A stretch of DNA of 64,000 nt, taken from positions 1 to 64,000 of the forward strand of contig JAJEIM010000003.1 of NCBI GenBank assembly GCA_022827785.1. The letters are read 5' to 3'. Made by a program: the position numbers and the translations under genes. Below, in pieces: positions 34,299 to 42,976 of this stretch (positions are counted from its first letter, which is position 1; each line of letters starts with the position of its first letter). A model generated the notes under the pieces. That model did no database searches. It worked only from the letters and a program-made list of their open reading frames with translations, and had not been told where the DNA came from. This stretch comes from Acidimicrobiia bacterium. GTDB lineage: Bacteria; Actinomycetota; Acidimicrobiia; Spongiisociales; Spongiisociaceae.

Positions 34299-35059
34299 CC
34301 GGCGCGACTGGCGACCTGGCGGAATCGCGAATCGGCTGCAATTGCTCCCGCTGCTCGGGGATCGAGGATCACAGTCACGCGCGGGTGGGTCTGGAGGATC
34401 GAGGCCGGCAGGGTTTCTGTGACAGGACCGAGCACGGCTCCGCTGACAGCAGCGGCCTTGCCGGCACCGGACGCCATCACCATCAGGTGGCCGGTCTCCA
34501 TGATCGTGCCGAGACCTTGCGTCACCGCGCGGCGCGGCACCTCATCCGGGTGCTCGAAGAAGCGGGCGTTGTCCACTCGGGTCATGGCGGTGAGGCTCAC
34601 GACCCTCGTGCGGGAGTCGAAGGATGAGCCGGGCTCGTTGAAGGCGAGGTGACCGTTGCGCCCGATCCCGAGCATCTGGAGCCCGATCCGCGCCCGGCCG
34701 ATCCGGCGGTCGTAGCGGGCGCATTCCACATCGAGATCGGCGGCGCGGACGTCGGGCGAGTGCAGGTGGACCGGGTCCAGGTCGACCTGTCCGGTCAGGT
34801 CTATGCGGACGACGTTGCTATACAGCTGCGGGTGGTCGGAGTCGAGGCCCACATACTCGTCCAGCAGGAAGGCTCGGGTCGCGGCGAACGAGAGGGCCTC
34901 GACCCGGTGCCGGCGCACCAGTTCCCGGTAGAGGGGTTGCACCGACGCGCCGGTCGCCAGGCCCAGGACCGGGGAAGGAGCGGAGTGGAGGTACGCCTGG
35001 ACGAGATCAGCCGCGCGGGCCGCCAGTTCATCGGTGTTCGAGGCGACGACGACCTCCAC
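34295..35059 (-). CDS. Glucosamine-6-phosphate deaminase-like protein (NagB family)
   Basis: 254 residues. Conserved NagB segments: LGLATGASVQPLYREL (phosphate loop), FLLDEYVGLDSDHPQLYSNVV (catalytic DEY), and MLGIGRNGHLAFNEPGSSFDSRTRVV. The length and motif set match deaminase/isomerases that convert amino-sugar phosphates to keto-sugar phosphate plus ammonia. Start is GTG 35059 with GAAGGA upstream, 26 bp after the ABC ATPase stop; the frame open to 35476 only shadows the upstream gene. Last gene of the operon; it suggests that the imported compound is an amino sugar, though no sugar kinase is encoded here. Confidence 0.88.
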   Translation of the reverse strand: MEVVVASNTDELAARAADLVQAYLHSAPSPVLGLATGASVQPLYRELVRRHRVEALSFAATRAFLLDEYVGLDSDHPQLYSNVVRIDLTGQVDLDPVHLHSPDVRAADLDVECARYDRRIGRARIGLQMLGIGRNGHLAFNEPGSSFDSRTRVVSLTAMTRVDNARFFEHPDEVPRRAVTQGLGTIMETGHLMVMASGAGKAAAVSGAVLGPVTETLPASILQTHPRVTVILDPRAAGAIAADSRFRQVASRAG

Positions 35060-35085
35060 TTGCCGAGCAGTCCTTCGCAGCCGGA

Positions 35086-35859
35086 CTACTCGCGTGCCGG
35101 AACTTCGGTGGTTCTGGCGCCGGTGATGAAAGCCACCAGGTCGTCCTGGGTGACCTGGCTGACGTCGGCCTCGGCCGTCTTGCGGCCCCGGCGCAGCACG
35201 ACGGCGCGGTCGCACACGGCCGTGACCCGGTCCATGTTGTGGGTGATCAGCAGCACCGCCACATTGGACTCGCGCAGCGCCCTGATCAGATCCAGGACCC
35301 GGCGGGCCTGCTCGACACCCAGCGCCGCGGCGGGCTCGTCCAGGAGAACGATCCGCTGGCCCCAGGCCACCGCCCTCCCGATGGCGATGGCCTGGCGCTG
35401 ACCGCCTGACAGCAGGCCGACCGGGCGCCGCGGTGACGGGATGGCGATGCCGAGACGGGCCAGGGTCTCCACACACTCCTCGTGCATGCGCCTCTTGTTA
35501 AGCAGCCCCAACCTTGATCCGAACCACCCGCCGCGCGTGTACTCCCGGTTCAGGAACAGGTTCTCGGCCACGTTCAACGTGTCGATGAGCGACAGGTCCT
35601 GGTGGACGGACTCGACGCCCAGCGAACGGGCCACGTCCGGAGAAGAGATCCGGTGTTCGGCCCCGTCGATGCTTATGGTCCCGGAGTCCGGCTGGTAGAT
35701 CCCGGCCAGGCACTTCACGAGCGTCGACTTGCCGGCCCCGTTGTCGCCCAGCAGCGCCGTGACCCGCCCCCTGTGAAGCTCGAGGGAGACGCTGTCCAGA
35801 GCCTGGACGGCGCGGAACGCCTTCGAAAGGTCTCGGACCTCGAGGGCGGGAGCAGTCAT
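35086..35859 (-). CDS. Sugar-type ABC transporter ATPase, single domain
   Basis: 257 residues. Walker A LLGDNGAGKSTLVKCL near residue 38, HQDLSLIDTLNVAENLFLNRE (CUT2-type Q-loop area), signature LLSGGQRQAIAIGRAV, Walker B IVLLDEPAAALG and THNMD. It matches half of RbsA, as in FrcA-like importers with one nucleotide domain. Start ATG 35859, 2 nt after the YhfX-like gene, behind AAGGGTG. Works with the permease at 37068-38066 and the duplicated binding protein. Confidence 0.92.
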   Translation of the reverse strand: MTAPALEVRDLSKAFRAVQALDSVSLELHRGRVTALLGDNGAGKSTLVKCLAGIYQPDSGTISIDGAEHRISSPDVARSLGVESVHQDLSLIDTLNVAENLFLNREYTRGGWFGSRLGLLNKRRMHEECVETLARLGIAIPSPRRPVGLLSGGQRQAIAIGRAVAWGQRIVLLDEPAAALGVEQARRVLDLIRALRESNVAVLLITHNMDRVTAVCDRAVVLRRGRKTAEADVSQVTQDDLVAFITGARTTEVPARE

Positions 35860-35861
35860 CG

Positions 35862-37061
35862 TCACCCTTCCCGTACCCGGTCGCCCAGGGTGTTCCATAC
35901 ACCCTCCACCGCCGGGGTGGCAGTTCCGGCGCCGGTCACGCCCACCACCCAGGCACGGGTCACGAAGGCCTGAACTCGGAACCCGCAGATCACCGTGTCC
36001 CCCTCCTCGACCGTGCGGGAAGCCGGTGGGTGCAGCCTCGCGTAGTAGTCGATGCCGGCCGGGTCGGGCATGTCGAGCGGCACCGGCTCCGTGGACACGT
36101 CCTCGGGATCGGCCGCTACCAGTGCCCGCGTGTCGTACGCGTCGAAGACCGGGTCTACGTAGAAACCCCCGCCGAAACACAACGGGACGCCCTGGTGCAG
36201 GTGGGCAACCTCGGTTAGGTAGAGGGCGGCGGGCTGTTCGGGAAGCTCCTCGACCGCGTGCAGCGGCGTCGAACCGGTCAGGCCATGGCCGGGCTCCACC
36301 TGGGTGGCCCCGATGTCCGCCAGCAGATCGAGGACCGTCGTGGAGGTCGTACCGGGAGCGTTCACCTCGATGCGGGCGCCGGCTCCGAGTGTGGCGGACG
36401 CTATCTCCACACCCCGGGCGAGAGTGTCCACGTTGGGGGTGGGCGCCACCTTCCGGGAGTCCTTGCCGTAGAGAAGGGCGGGGAACGTGGTGAGACCGGC
36501 GAAACGCAGCCCCTTCAAGCCGTTCACGAAGGCGATGGCCGCGGGTAGCTCGTCGATGTGGAAGCCCCCTTCGTGACCTGGGTAGAAGATGTCGCCTTCG
36601 TTCCATATCCGGAGCAGCACGTCCTGGGTGCGTCCGCGCCTGGTCACCGCCGCGGAGGCCTCCGATGCCTTGGTACGGGAGAAGATGGTCCAGTACTCGG
36701 GGGCCATGCCGGCGGCTTCCCTGGCCTCCGCCCGCGCCATCTGGACGAGGTGCCCCAGATTGCCCAGCCGGTGCCCGCCGGCCACGATGGGCCGGGCGCA
36801 GGCCATGTCGACAGCCACGTAACCGTCGGCGCCGCCCCGGGTTATCGCATCGAGCGCGCCCCCGGCCCGACCCAGCTGCTTGGTCATCGCGTACACGGTG
36901 AGGCCCCGGCGATGGGCCTCGGTCGAGAAGTGGCGGGTGTTGGCCTCGATCGCGTCCAGATCCAGGACGTAGCTGTTGGCGGGGATGCTCCCCTCCTGGT
37001 GAAGCCGGATGGCCGCCTCCACGAAGGGCCGGTTACGGGTCAGCAGTCTCTTCAGGAACAT
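35862..37061 (-). CDS. YhfX-like alanine-racemase-fold PLP protein
   Basis: 399 residues with an N-terminal alanine-racemase-type TIM barrel. PLP-lysine region is LTVYAMTKQLGRAGGALDAI near residue 58; the phosphate-binding GYVAVDMACARPI follows; and VGVTGAGTATPAVEGVWNTLGDRV closes the protein. The best match in memory is YhfX of the enterobacterial yhf/php operon, an uncharacterised PLP protein. It could racemise or eliminate a D-amino or hydroxy-amino compound. Placed between the sugar permease and ATPase genes (gaps of 6 and 2 nt), so it must act on what the importer brings in. Confidence 0.8.
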   Translation of the reverse strand: MFLKRLLTRNRPFVEAAIRLHQEGSIPANSYVLDLDAIEANTRHFSTEAHRRGLTVYAMTKQLGRAGGALDAITRGGADGYVAVDMACARPIVAGGHRLGNLGHLVQMARAEAREAAGMAPEYWTIFSRTKASEASAAVTRRGRTQDVLLRIWNEGDIFYPGHEGGFHIDELPAAIAFVNGLKGLRFAGLTTFPALLYGKDSRKVAPTPNVDTLARGVEIASATLGAGARIEVNAPGTTSTTVLDLLADIGATQVEPGHGLTGSTPLHAVEELPEQPAALYLTEVAHLHQGVPLCFGGGFYVDPVFDAYDTRALVAADPEDVSTEPVPLDMPDPAGIDYYARLHPPASRTVEEGDTVICGFRVQAFVTRAWVVGVTGAGTATPAVEGVWNTLGDRVREG

Positions 37062-37067
37062 GGTCGC

Positions 37068-38066
37068 TCAACTCTCCTCAGGTGCTCGCATGCTGAGCGC
37101 CACCGCCAGGACGATGATCACGCCGCGGGCGATCAGCTGGTCCGCCACTTCCAGCCCCATCAGGATCAGCCCGTTGTTGAGCATCGCCATGATGACCGCC
37201 CCGGTCACCGCCCCTGCGATCGAGGCGCGTCCCCCGAAAAGGTTGGTGCCCCCGATGACGACCGCCGCTATCACGGTCAGCAGGTCGTTCTCGCCGAGGT
37301 CGTGGCGACCGATGGCCAGCCTCCCGGCTAGCAGCACTCCCGCGAAGGCGGCGGTGGTCGCACTGGCCACCAGCGCGCTGATGCGGATGCGGTCCGTGTT
37401 GAGGCCGGACGCCTTCGCCGACTCCCGGTTCGCTCCCGTGGCGAGGACATGGCGGCCCCAGCGCAGGTGGTGAAGCGCGAAGTGGCCGAGGGCCAGGACG
37501 ATGATCGTCCACACGACCAGGGACGAGACCGGTCCCAACGAACCGGCGCCGAACAGGGCCGAGAAGGTGTCGTCCCGGATCGGCATCGACTGGAGGTTGT
37601 TCATGTTCCGGGCGATCCCGCTGATGATGCCCAGCGTTCCCAGGGTTACCAGGAATGACGGGATCCGGATCTTGACGGTGATGAGACCGTTGAACAGACC
37701 CACCACGACTCCGGTGGCCACCGCGGCGACGGCGCCGGCCAGGAACCCGTGATCACCCACCACCACCGCAGCCACCAGCGACGAGAGCGCCACGGTGGAT
37801 CCGACGGACAGGTCGATCTCCGCCGACCCCAGGGCGAAGGCCATCCCCACCGCCATCACCGCGATCGGCGCCGCCTGGCGGCCGATGTTCAGCAGGTTGG
37901 AGCCGCTGAGGAACCCGTCATCCCAAAGGAAGACGGCGAAGACGGCGAGGATCGAGACGAAGGCCAGGTAGACGACGTACTGTCGCAACCCGCCGTCGTC
38001 GCCTTGGCGTGCCCGCAACCGTATCGAGCCGGCTACGGCTCGTAGCGGTTTACGGACCGCCTTCAC
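37068..38066 (-). CDS. Sugar-type ABC transporter permease (RbsC-like)
   Basis: 332 residues with about eight to ten hydrophobic segments. Family hallmarks are SAEIDLSVGSTVALSSL near residue 80, GLITVKIRIPSFLVTLGTL, ATGANRESAKASGLNTDRIR and VIGGTNLFGGRASIAGAVTGA. It starts with GTG 38066 after CCGAAGGAACT. It forms the transmembrane channel of the CUT2-type importer whose binding protein is encoded 37 bp upstream. Confidence 0.93.
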   Translation of the reverse strand: MKAVRKPLRAVAGSIRLRARQGDDGGLRQYVVYLAFVSILAVFAVFLWDDGFLSGSNLLNIGRQAAPIAVMAVGMAFALGSAEIDLSVGSTVALSSLVAAVVVGDHGFLAGAVAAVATGVVVGLFNGLITVKIRIPSFLVTLGTLGIISGIARNMNNLQSMPIRDDTFSALFGAGSLGPVSSLVVWTIIVLALGHFALHHLRWGRHVLATGANRESAKASGLNTDRIRISALVASATTAAFAGVLLAGRLAIGRHDLGENDLLTVIAAVVIGGTNLFGGRASIAGAVTGAVIMAMLNNGLILMGLEVADQLIARGVIIVLAVALSMRAPEES

Positions 38067-38103
38067 TTCCGGCAGTTCCTTCGGACACTCGGTCAGCTAC
38101 AGC

Positions 38104-40119
38104 TTATCCTCCGAGGGCTTGCATGACTTCGGTTGGTGGGTCGGTAGCCAGAGACTGGCGGTAGGCGTCGACGATGTTGTCGGCAGTGACCTTGATCGCA
38201 GGCACGACCACGAACGGCGGAGCCGGTTTGCCGATCAGGCCGTAGGCGCCCTCCAGAGCCATAGTCCGGCCCAGGGCGTAGGCCTCGTCAGCCGCGATCC
38301 CCACGATGTTGCCACCCTCGACCAGATCCAACGAAACATTCGTGTCCAGATCAAGGGTCACCACAGCCACATCCGAAGCGCCCGCAGCCCGCAACGCCGC
38401 CAGCACACCATCAGCCGGACCCGCCGACCACGGCGCATAGATGCCGTTCAGGTCAGGGTTGCGGGTCAGCAACGACGCCGCGATCTCCTCAGCAGCAGCC
38501 GGATCCGCCAGACCCTGCTCATCGACTATCTCGATCCCCGGATAGGCGGCCTCGATCCACGCCTTGAAAGCCTGATCCCGCTGGTTCGTCACGTAATAGG
38601 CAGCATCATGGAAGATGAAACCCACCTTCCCCTGACCACCCAACGCATCCGCCAGAAGGTCAGCAGCCGCGATACCCATGGCCGCCAGGTCGTCGGTGAC
38701 CACCCCTACATAATGGGTCCCATGCACGTATCCCTCGGGCACGTTGCTCAGGAACACCAGCTGGACGCCTGCGTCGACCGCGGGACGGAACGCTTCGGCG
38801 CCCGATACCGGGTCCAAGACCAGGCTGATAATGATGTCGGGGTTCTGAGCCATGACGGTTTCCACGTCGTTGGCCTGCTGCGCCGCGTCGAACTGCGCGT
38901 TCGTCTCAGCAATGACCTCGATACCCAACTCGGCAAACGCATCCCGAGCGCCCTGACTCACCGCATCAGTGAACGCACCCGCCGTATGCCACAACAAGGC
39001 AGCCGTATAACCACCCGACTGCACCTCAGCCGCCTCACCAGCCGTCAAGACAATCTCACCCGAAGGGGTAGCAGCCTCACCCCCCGGACCCCGAGTAACC
39101 GGCGCCACCGGCACCTCACCGAGGGCTTGCATGACTTCGGCCGGTGGGTCGGTAGCCAGCGACTGGCGGTAGGCGTCGACGATGTTGTCGGCGGTGACCT
39201 TGATAGCTGGAACGACCACGAACGGGGGTGCCGGTTTGCCGATCAGGCCGTAGGCGCCCTCGAGGGCCATGGTCCGGCCCAGGGCGTAGGCCTCGTCAGC
39301 GGCTATCCCGACGATGTTGCCGCCCTCGACCAGGTCGAGGGACACGTTCGTGTCCAGGTCGAGAGTGACCACAGCCACATCCGAAGCGCCCGCAGCCCGC
39401 AACGCCGCCAGCACACCATCGGCGGGACCCGCCGACCACGGTGCGTAAATGCCGTTGAGGTCAGGATTGCGGGTCAGCAACGACGCCGCGATCTCCTCAG
39501 CAGCAGCCGGATCCGCCAGACCCTGCTCATCGACTATCTCGATCCCCGGATAGGCGGCCTCGATCCACGCCTTGAAAGCCTGATCCCGCTGGTTCGTTAC
39601 GTAATAGGCAGCATCATGGAAGATGAAACCCACCTTCCCCTGACCACCCAACGCATCCGCCAGAAGGTCAGCAGCCGCGATACCCATAGCCGCCAGATCA
39701 TCGGTGACCACACCCACATAGTCCGTCCCATGCACATATCCCTCAGGCACGTTGCTCAGGAACACCAACTGGACACCCGCTTCCACAGCCGGACGGAAAG
39801 CCTCCGCGCCCGATACCGGGTCGAGGACCAGGCTGATAATGATGTCAGGATTCTGAGCCATCACCGTCTCGACATCATTCGCCTGCTGCGCCGCGTCGAA
39901 CTGAGCGTTCGTCTCCGCAATCACCTCGATACCCAACTCGGCAAACGCATCCCGAGCGCCCTGGCTCACCGCATCCGTGAAAGCACCCGCCGTATGCCAC
40001 AACAGAGCAGCCGTGTAGCCGCCCGACTTCACCTCAGCCGCCTCACCAGCCGACAGCACGATCTCACCCGACGGCGTAGCAGCCTCACCCCCCGGACCCC
40101 GAGTCACAGGCGCCACCGG
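38104..40119 (-). repeat. In-gene tandem duplication, two units of 1008 bp
   Basis: Unit 1 spans 40119-39112 and unit 2 spans 39111-38104 (coordinates read along the minus strand). The offset is exactly 1008 bp (336 codons). The run 38459-38679 matches 39467-39687 with a single mismatch (38590 C versus 39598 T). Flanking parts of the units differ at roughly one base in ten, nearly all silent. Protein units differ at only six positions. Confidence 0.95.
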
Positions 40120-40299
40120 CGCCGCAGGTGCTTCCGGCGCTGCAGTGGTCGCCGGGGCCTGGGTGGTGGCTGCAGCCACGGTCGTCGAGGTGGTTTCCTC
40201 GGCAGCCTCGTCACCGCCGCAGGCCGCGGCCAGCAGGCCGAGCAGCGCCATCGTGGCCACGACCATCCGCAGCCGCGTAGTCTCGGTTCTTGTCTTCAT
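38104..40299 (-). CDS. Sugar-type binding lipoprotein with two tandem periplasmic-binding domains
   Basis: 731 residues, about twice the usual length for RbsB-like receptors. Signal segment and lipobox (LLAAAC, Cys 27) are followed by a T/A/P-rich linker to residue 60. Then come two copies of one domain, residues 61-396 and 397-731, differing at only six residues (for example VEAGVQ versus VDAGVQ and GTDYVG versus GTHYVG). Each unit is a complete Peripla_BP_4-type domain opening TAALLWHTAGAFTDAVSQGA and including TLDLDTNVSLDLVEGG. The start at 40299 follows GAGGAGGAAC and overlaps the M20 gene stop as ATGA. Two identical ligand sites on one lipid anchor could raise local receptor number per importer. 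I know of no fixed double RbsB chain of this kind. Confidence 0.93.
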   Translation of the reverse strand: MKTRTETTRLRMVVATMALLGLLAAACGGDEAAEETTSTTVAAATTQAPATTAAPEAPAAPVAPVTRGPGGEAATPSGEIVLSAGEAAEVKSGGYTAALLWHTAGAFTDAVSQGARDAFAELGIEVIAETNAQFDAAQQANDVETVMAQNPDIIISLVLDPVSGAEAFRPAVEAGVQLVFLSNVPEGYVHGTDYVGVVTDDLAAMGIAAADLLADALGGQGKVGFIFHDAAYYVTNQRDQAFKAWIEAAYPGIEIVDEQGLADPAAAEEIAASLLTRNPDLNGIYAPWSAGPADGVLAALRAAGASDVAVVTLDLDTNVSLDLVEGGNIVGIAADEAYALGRTMALEGAYGLIGKPAPPFVVVPAIKVTADNIVDAYRQSLATDPPAEVMQALGEVPVAPVTRGPGGEAATPSGEIVLTAGEAAEVQSGGYTAALLWHTAGAFTDAVSQGARDAFAELGIEVIAETNAQFDAAQQANDVETVMAQNPDIIISLVLDPVSGAEAFRPAVDAGVQLVFLSNVPEGYVHGTHYVGVVTDDLAAMGIAAADLLADALGGQGKVGFIFHDAAYYVTNQRDQAFKAWIEAAYPGIEIVDEQGLADPAAAEEIAASLLTRNPDLNGIYAPWSAGPADGVLAALRAAGASDVAVVTLDLDTNVSLDLVEGGNIVGIAADEAYALGRTMALEGAYGLIGKPAPPFVVVPAIKVTADNIVDAYRQSLATDPPTEVMQALGG

Positions 40300-41582
40300 T
40301 GTTCCTCCTCCGGCCGCCCTCTCCCTGCTTCCTCCACCCCGCACCAGGACGCCACGAAGTGCGCAAGGGTGCGGGTCGCGGAGATCAGCTCCTGGATCGG
40401 GAGCCTTTCGAATGGGGTGTGACATGTTGCAATGTCTCCGGGGGCGAAGTACACGCCGGGGATCCCGGCCGCCCGGAGCAGTGGCTTCTCGGACCAGTAG
40501 GGAGCGCCCTCGATCCGGGCACGGCTACCGGTGGTGTGTTCGATCGATTGCATCAGCGCGCAGACGCCCGGATGGTCCGCCGGGACCTCGTCGGGAGTTC
40601 CTCCCACCGGGTGGTCCCGCGGGGCAGAGAAGACCACCTGGGCCGAGACGCCGTGGTCGTCCGCCACCCTGGCGGCGAGATCGCGCAAAGCGTCAGCCTG
40701 GATGCTGAGGTCGTCTCCCGGCAGCAGCTTCTGGATGAGGGACAGCCGGAAGTCGCCCGGAACCGCGATGTTCCCGCCGGACTCGACGGAGGTGACCAGC
40801 AGGAAGCGTCCGCCCAGTAGGTCATGGTCCGGGCCATCACGCAGGCCCTCGTCGCGGTCCCACAACTCGCTGAGGAGCGAGTGGCCCGCCCGCAGCGCAT
40901 CGACACCGAGCTCGGGGGTTCCGAAGTAGGCCGATCTGCCGGTCAGCGTGATGTCGGCGATCAGAAAGCCCATCTGGGCGGTGTAGATGGCCCCGGTGGT
41001 CGGCTCGGTGTAGATCGCGAAGTCCGGCACCTCACCGGGGCCGTCGAACAGGTGCGAGACCGCCGCGCGCATTCCTATGGAGAGCCCGCTGCCGGGCTGG
41101 CCGGACTCCTCGTCGCAAACCAGCAGTGCTGTGAGTGGACCGGCCAGCCGGTAACCTGCCCGGTCGACCGAACGGACGGCCTCGATGATCGAGCAGACAC
41201 CTGCCTTCTGGTCGGTGACCCCGCGGGCCCATATCTCGCCGTCGACGATGCTTCCGGCGAAGGGATCGGCCCGGTCGGTCCCGCTCCACTCCCGCGCCCA
41301 GTCGTCCGCGTGCACTGTGTCCAGATGACCAGCCAGCACCAGCGACCTTCCCCCCGAGCATCCAGCCTCGGCGTAAACGTTGGGCCTTCCGGGTTCTGCC
41401 TCGACCAGGCGCACCCGATTCCAGGGCCCTTCCTCCATCCGGCTCCTGACCCATCCGGCGAAGGCGGTCTCGTGCGGGGTCACGCTCGGAATCCGCACAG
41501 CCTCCAGCAGCGACGCGACCAGCTCCTCCTCGTCGATGGCGGCGGCAATCTCGTCGGCCGGTGACCTCACCATCGTGGTCAT
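40296..41582 (-). CDS. M20/ArgE-DapE-family metallo-amidohydrolase
   Basis: 428 residues. Metal ligands of the dizinc centre are visible: AGHLDTVHADD, WARGVTDQKAGV, CDEESGQPG (catalytic Glu pair), IYTEPTTG, and a C-terminal CHTPFERLP histidine. The fold is that of acetylornithine deacetylase, succinyl-diaminopimelate desuccinylase and carboxypeptidase G2. Start at 41582 overlaps the regulator stop as ATGA. In this operon it probably removes an N-acyl group from the imported compound before deamination; inference. Confidence 0.9.
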   Translation of the reverse strand: MTTMVRSPADEIAAAIDEEELVASLLEAVRIPSVTPHETAFAGWVRSRMEEGPWNRVRLVEAEPGRPNVYAEAGCSGGRSLVLAGHLDTVHADDWAREWSGTDRADPFAGSIVDGEIWARGVTDQKAGVCSIIEAVRSVDRAGYRLAGPLTALLVCDEESGQPGSGLSIGMRAAVSHLFDGPGEVPDFAIYTEPTTGAIYTAQMGFLIADITLTGRSAYFGTPELGVDALRAGHSLLSELWDRDEGLRDGPDHDLLGGRFLLVTSVESGGNIAVPGDFRLSLIQKLLPGDDLSIQADALRDLAARVADDHGVSAQVVFSAPRDHPVGGTPDEVPADHPGVCALMQSIEHTTGSRARIEGAPYWSEKPLLRAAGIPGVYFAPGDIATCHTPFERLPIQELISATRTLAHFVASWCGVEEAGRGRPEEEQ

Positions 41583-42775
41583 CGGCCCAGCCGGCCCCGC
41601 ACGAAGGTGGTCCTCACCGAGGCCCGAGCGGTAGAGATCGCTCCCATGAAGGCGGCACGGTTGCCCAGTGCCGAGGCAACCAACTCCGGTGTCACGTCCA
41701 GGTAACAGTCCAGCTTGGAGCGCACCGCATCGACGAATGTGGGATTGGACCCGACCCCGCCCCCGAATACGATCCGGGCCGGATCGCCGAACCAGCAGAG
41801 CCATGCCACTGCGGACGCCATCGCCTCGGCGGCGATGCCGATAGCCTCGGATGCGGCTTCGTCACCCGAAGAGGCCGCTAGGAGGATCTCCGAGACTTCG
41901 GCATCGCGCTCGAGGCGGGAGGTATAGCCTGAATCCACTGCTTGACGGAACCGCCTGCGGATGGCAGGAGCGGAGGCGACATCCTCCAACGTGAGCCGTC
42001 CTCCCCGGTTGTCGCCCGGTCCCGAGATGTCGATCGACCCGAGTTCTCCGGCCGCTCCGTGTCCCCCCCGATAGAGCTTCCCGTCCATCACCAGTCCGGC
42101 GCCTATTCCGGTGCCGACCGAGATTGCTACGAAGTCCAGCCCACCCAGATCGTCCATCGCTTCCGCTTCCGCCACCGCAGCCAGATTCACGTCGTTCTCG
42201 ATCGTGACCGGCACGCCGAGCCGTTCGGAGAGTTCCGCCCGGATCGGGAGATCGGCGAACCCTGAGAGGTTGGGGGACATCTCCACCCGGTCGAGCCGCG
42301 GGCGGTACACACCGGGCACCCCCACGCAGCCGGACTCCAGGAGGTGGTCCTTGCCCCCCAGGGTCTCGAGCAGCCGGGTAGTGGCCGCCACGACCGTGTC
42401 CACCGCAGCCCGGGCATGGGAGGCGGTCTCGATGCGATCCTCGGCCAGGACCCTCCCGAGCAGGTCAGCAACGCCCACGATGATCTTGGTGGCCCCCATG
42501 TCCACTCCCACCACCAGCGCGGCGTCCGGAACCAGCGCGTAGGGGGTGGCCGGGCGCCCGATCCGATTCTGGGAGGTTTCGGGAGGAGGGATGAGGCTCA
42601 CCACGCCGGCGTCCTCGAGGTCCGACACCAGGGCGGATACGGTCGGCTTCGACAACCCGGTCCGGCGGGCCAGCGTGGCGCGTGAGATCGGGAATGGCGC
42701 AGCCTGCATGAACTCGTCGAAGACCGCTTGGCCGTTGCGCAGGCGAAGTGCCCAGGAGCCGGATCCGTCGATCAC
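41579..42775 (-). CDS. ROK-family transcriptional regulator
   Basis: 398 residues. N-terminal winged helix-turn-helix (PISRATLARRTGLSKPTVSALVSDLEDAGVV) is followed by a sugar-kinase-like ROK domain: VVGVDMGATKIIVGV, then IENDVNLAAVAEAE, VAISVGTGIGAGLV and GAAGELGSIDI. The usual CxCGxxGC zinc motif after GELG is absent (GDNRGGRLTLE). Start taken at GTG 42775 with GGGGATC upstream; GTG 42850 is possible but lacks a site. It likely represses its own operon through the palindrome at 42963-42991, released by a sugar-like inducer. Confidence 0.88.
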   Translation of the reverse strand: MIDGSGSWALRLRNGQAVFDEFMQAAPFPISRATLARRTGLSKPTVSALVSDLEDAGVVSLIPPPETSQNRIGRPATPYALVPDAALVVGVDMGATKIIVGVADLLGRVLAEDRIETASHARAAVDTVVAATTRLLETLGGKDHLLESGCVGVPGVYRPRLDRVEMSPNLSGFADLPIRAELSERLGVPVTIENDVNLAAVAEAEAMDDLGGLDFVAISVGTGIGAGLVMDGKLYRGGHGAAGELGSIDISGPGDNRGGRLTLEDVASAPAIRRRFRQAVDSGYTSRLERDAEVSEILLAASSGDEAASEAIGIAAEAMASAVAWLCWFGDPARIVFGGGVGSNPTFVDAVRSKLDCYLDVTPELVASALGNRAAFMGAISTARASVRTTFVRGRLGR

Positions 42776-42946
42776 GTCTTGATCCCCATGCGTCGGTGAT
42801 GGGCGCCCCGCCGCGCCGGGAACCGTCTGTCCCGGTAAACCGATACACACCGGTAGGTACAGGTGCCGGCCGTCATTCCCATCCTCGTGATCCAGAGAGC
42901 CTGTCCAGCCATACGGCTAGTCGGCTCCGGCCGCCTTCCGGCCCGT

Positions 42947-42976
42947 ATTCTCGCCGCCTACCATTTAGTTTGTCAA
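42947..42976 (-). promoter_or_regulatory. Candidate promoter of the ROK operon
   Basis: On the minus strand a perfect -35 TTGACA (42976-42971) is followed after 18 bp by GAGAAT (42952-42947), four of six matches to TATAAT. The -35 lies inside the palindrome, the layout of a repressed promoter. The leader would be about 165 nt to GTG 42775. Confidence 0.55.

Noticed and set aside
35086-36606. 506-residue version of the sugar ABC ATPase
   Set aside because: Upstream half shadows the YhfX-like gene; ATG 35859 with AAGGGTG gives the normal length.
38119-40422. 767-codon open frame on the plus strand opposite the double binding protein
   Set aside because: It mirrors the duplicated gene on the other strand, has no family features and exists because codon bias leaves few stops in that antisense frame; it is doubled only because the gene is doubled.
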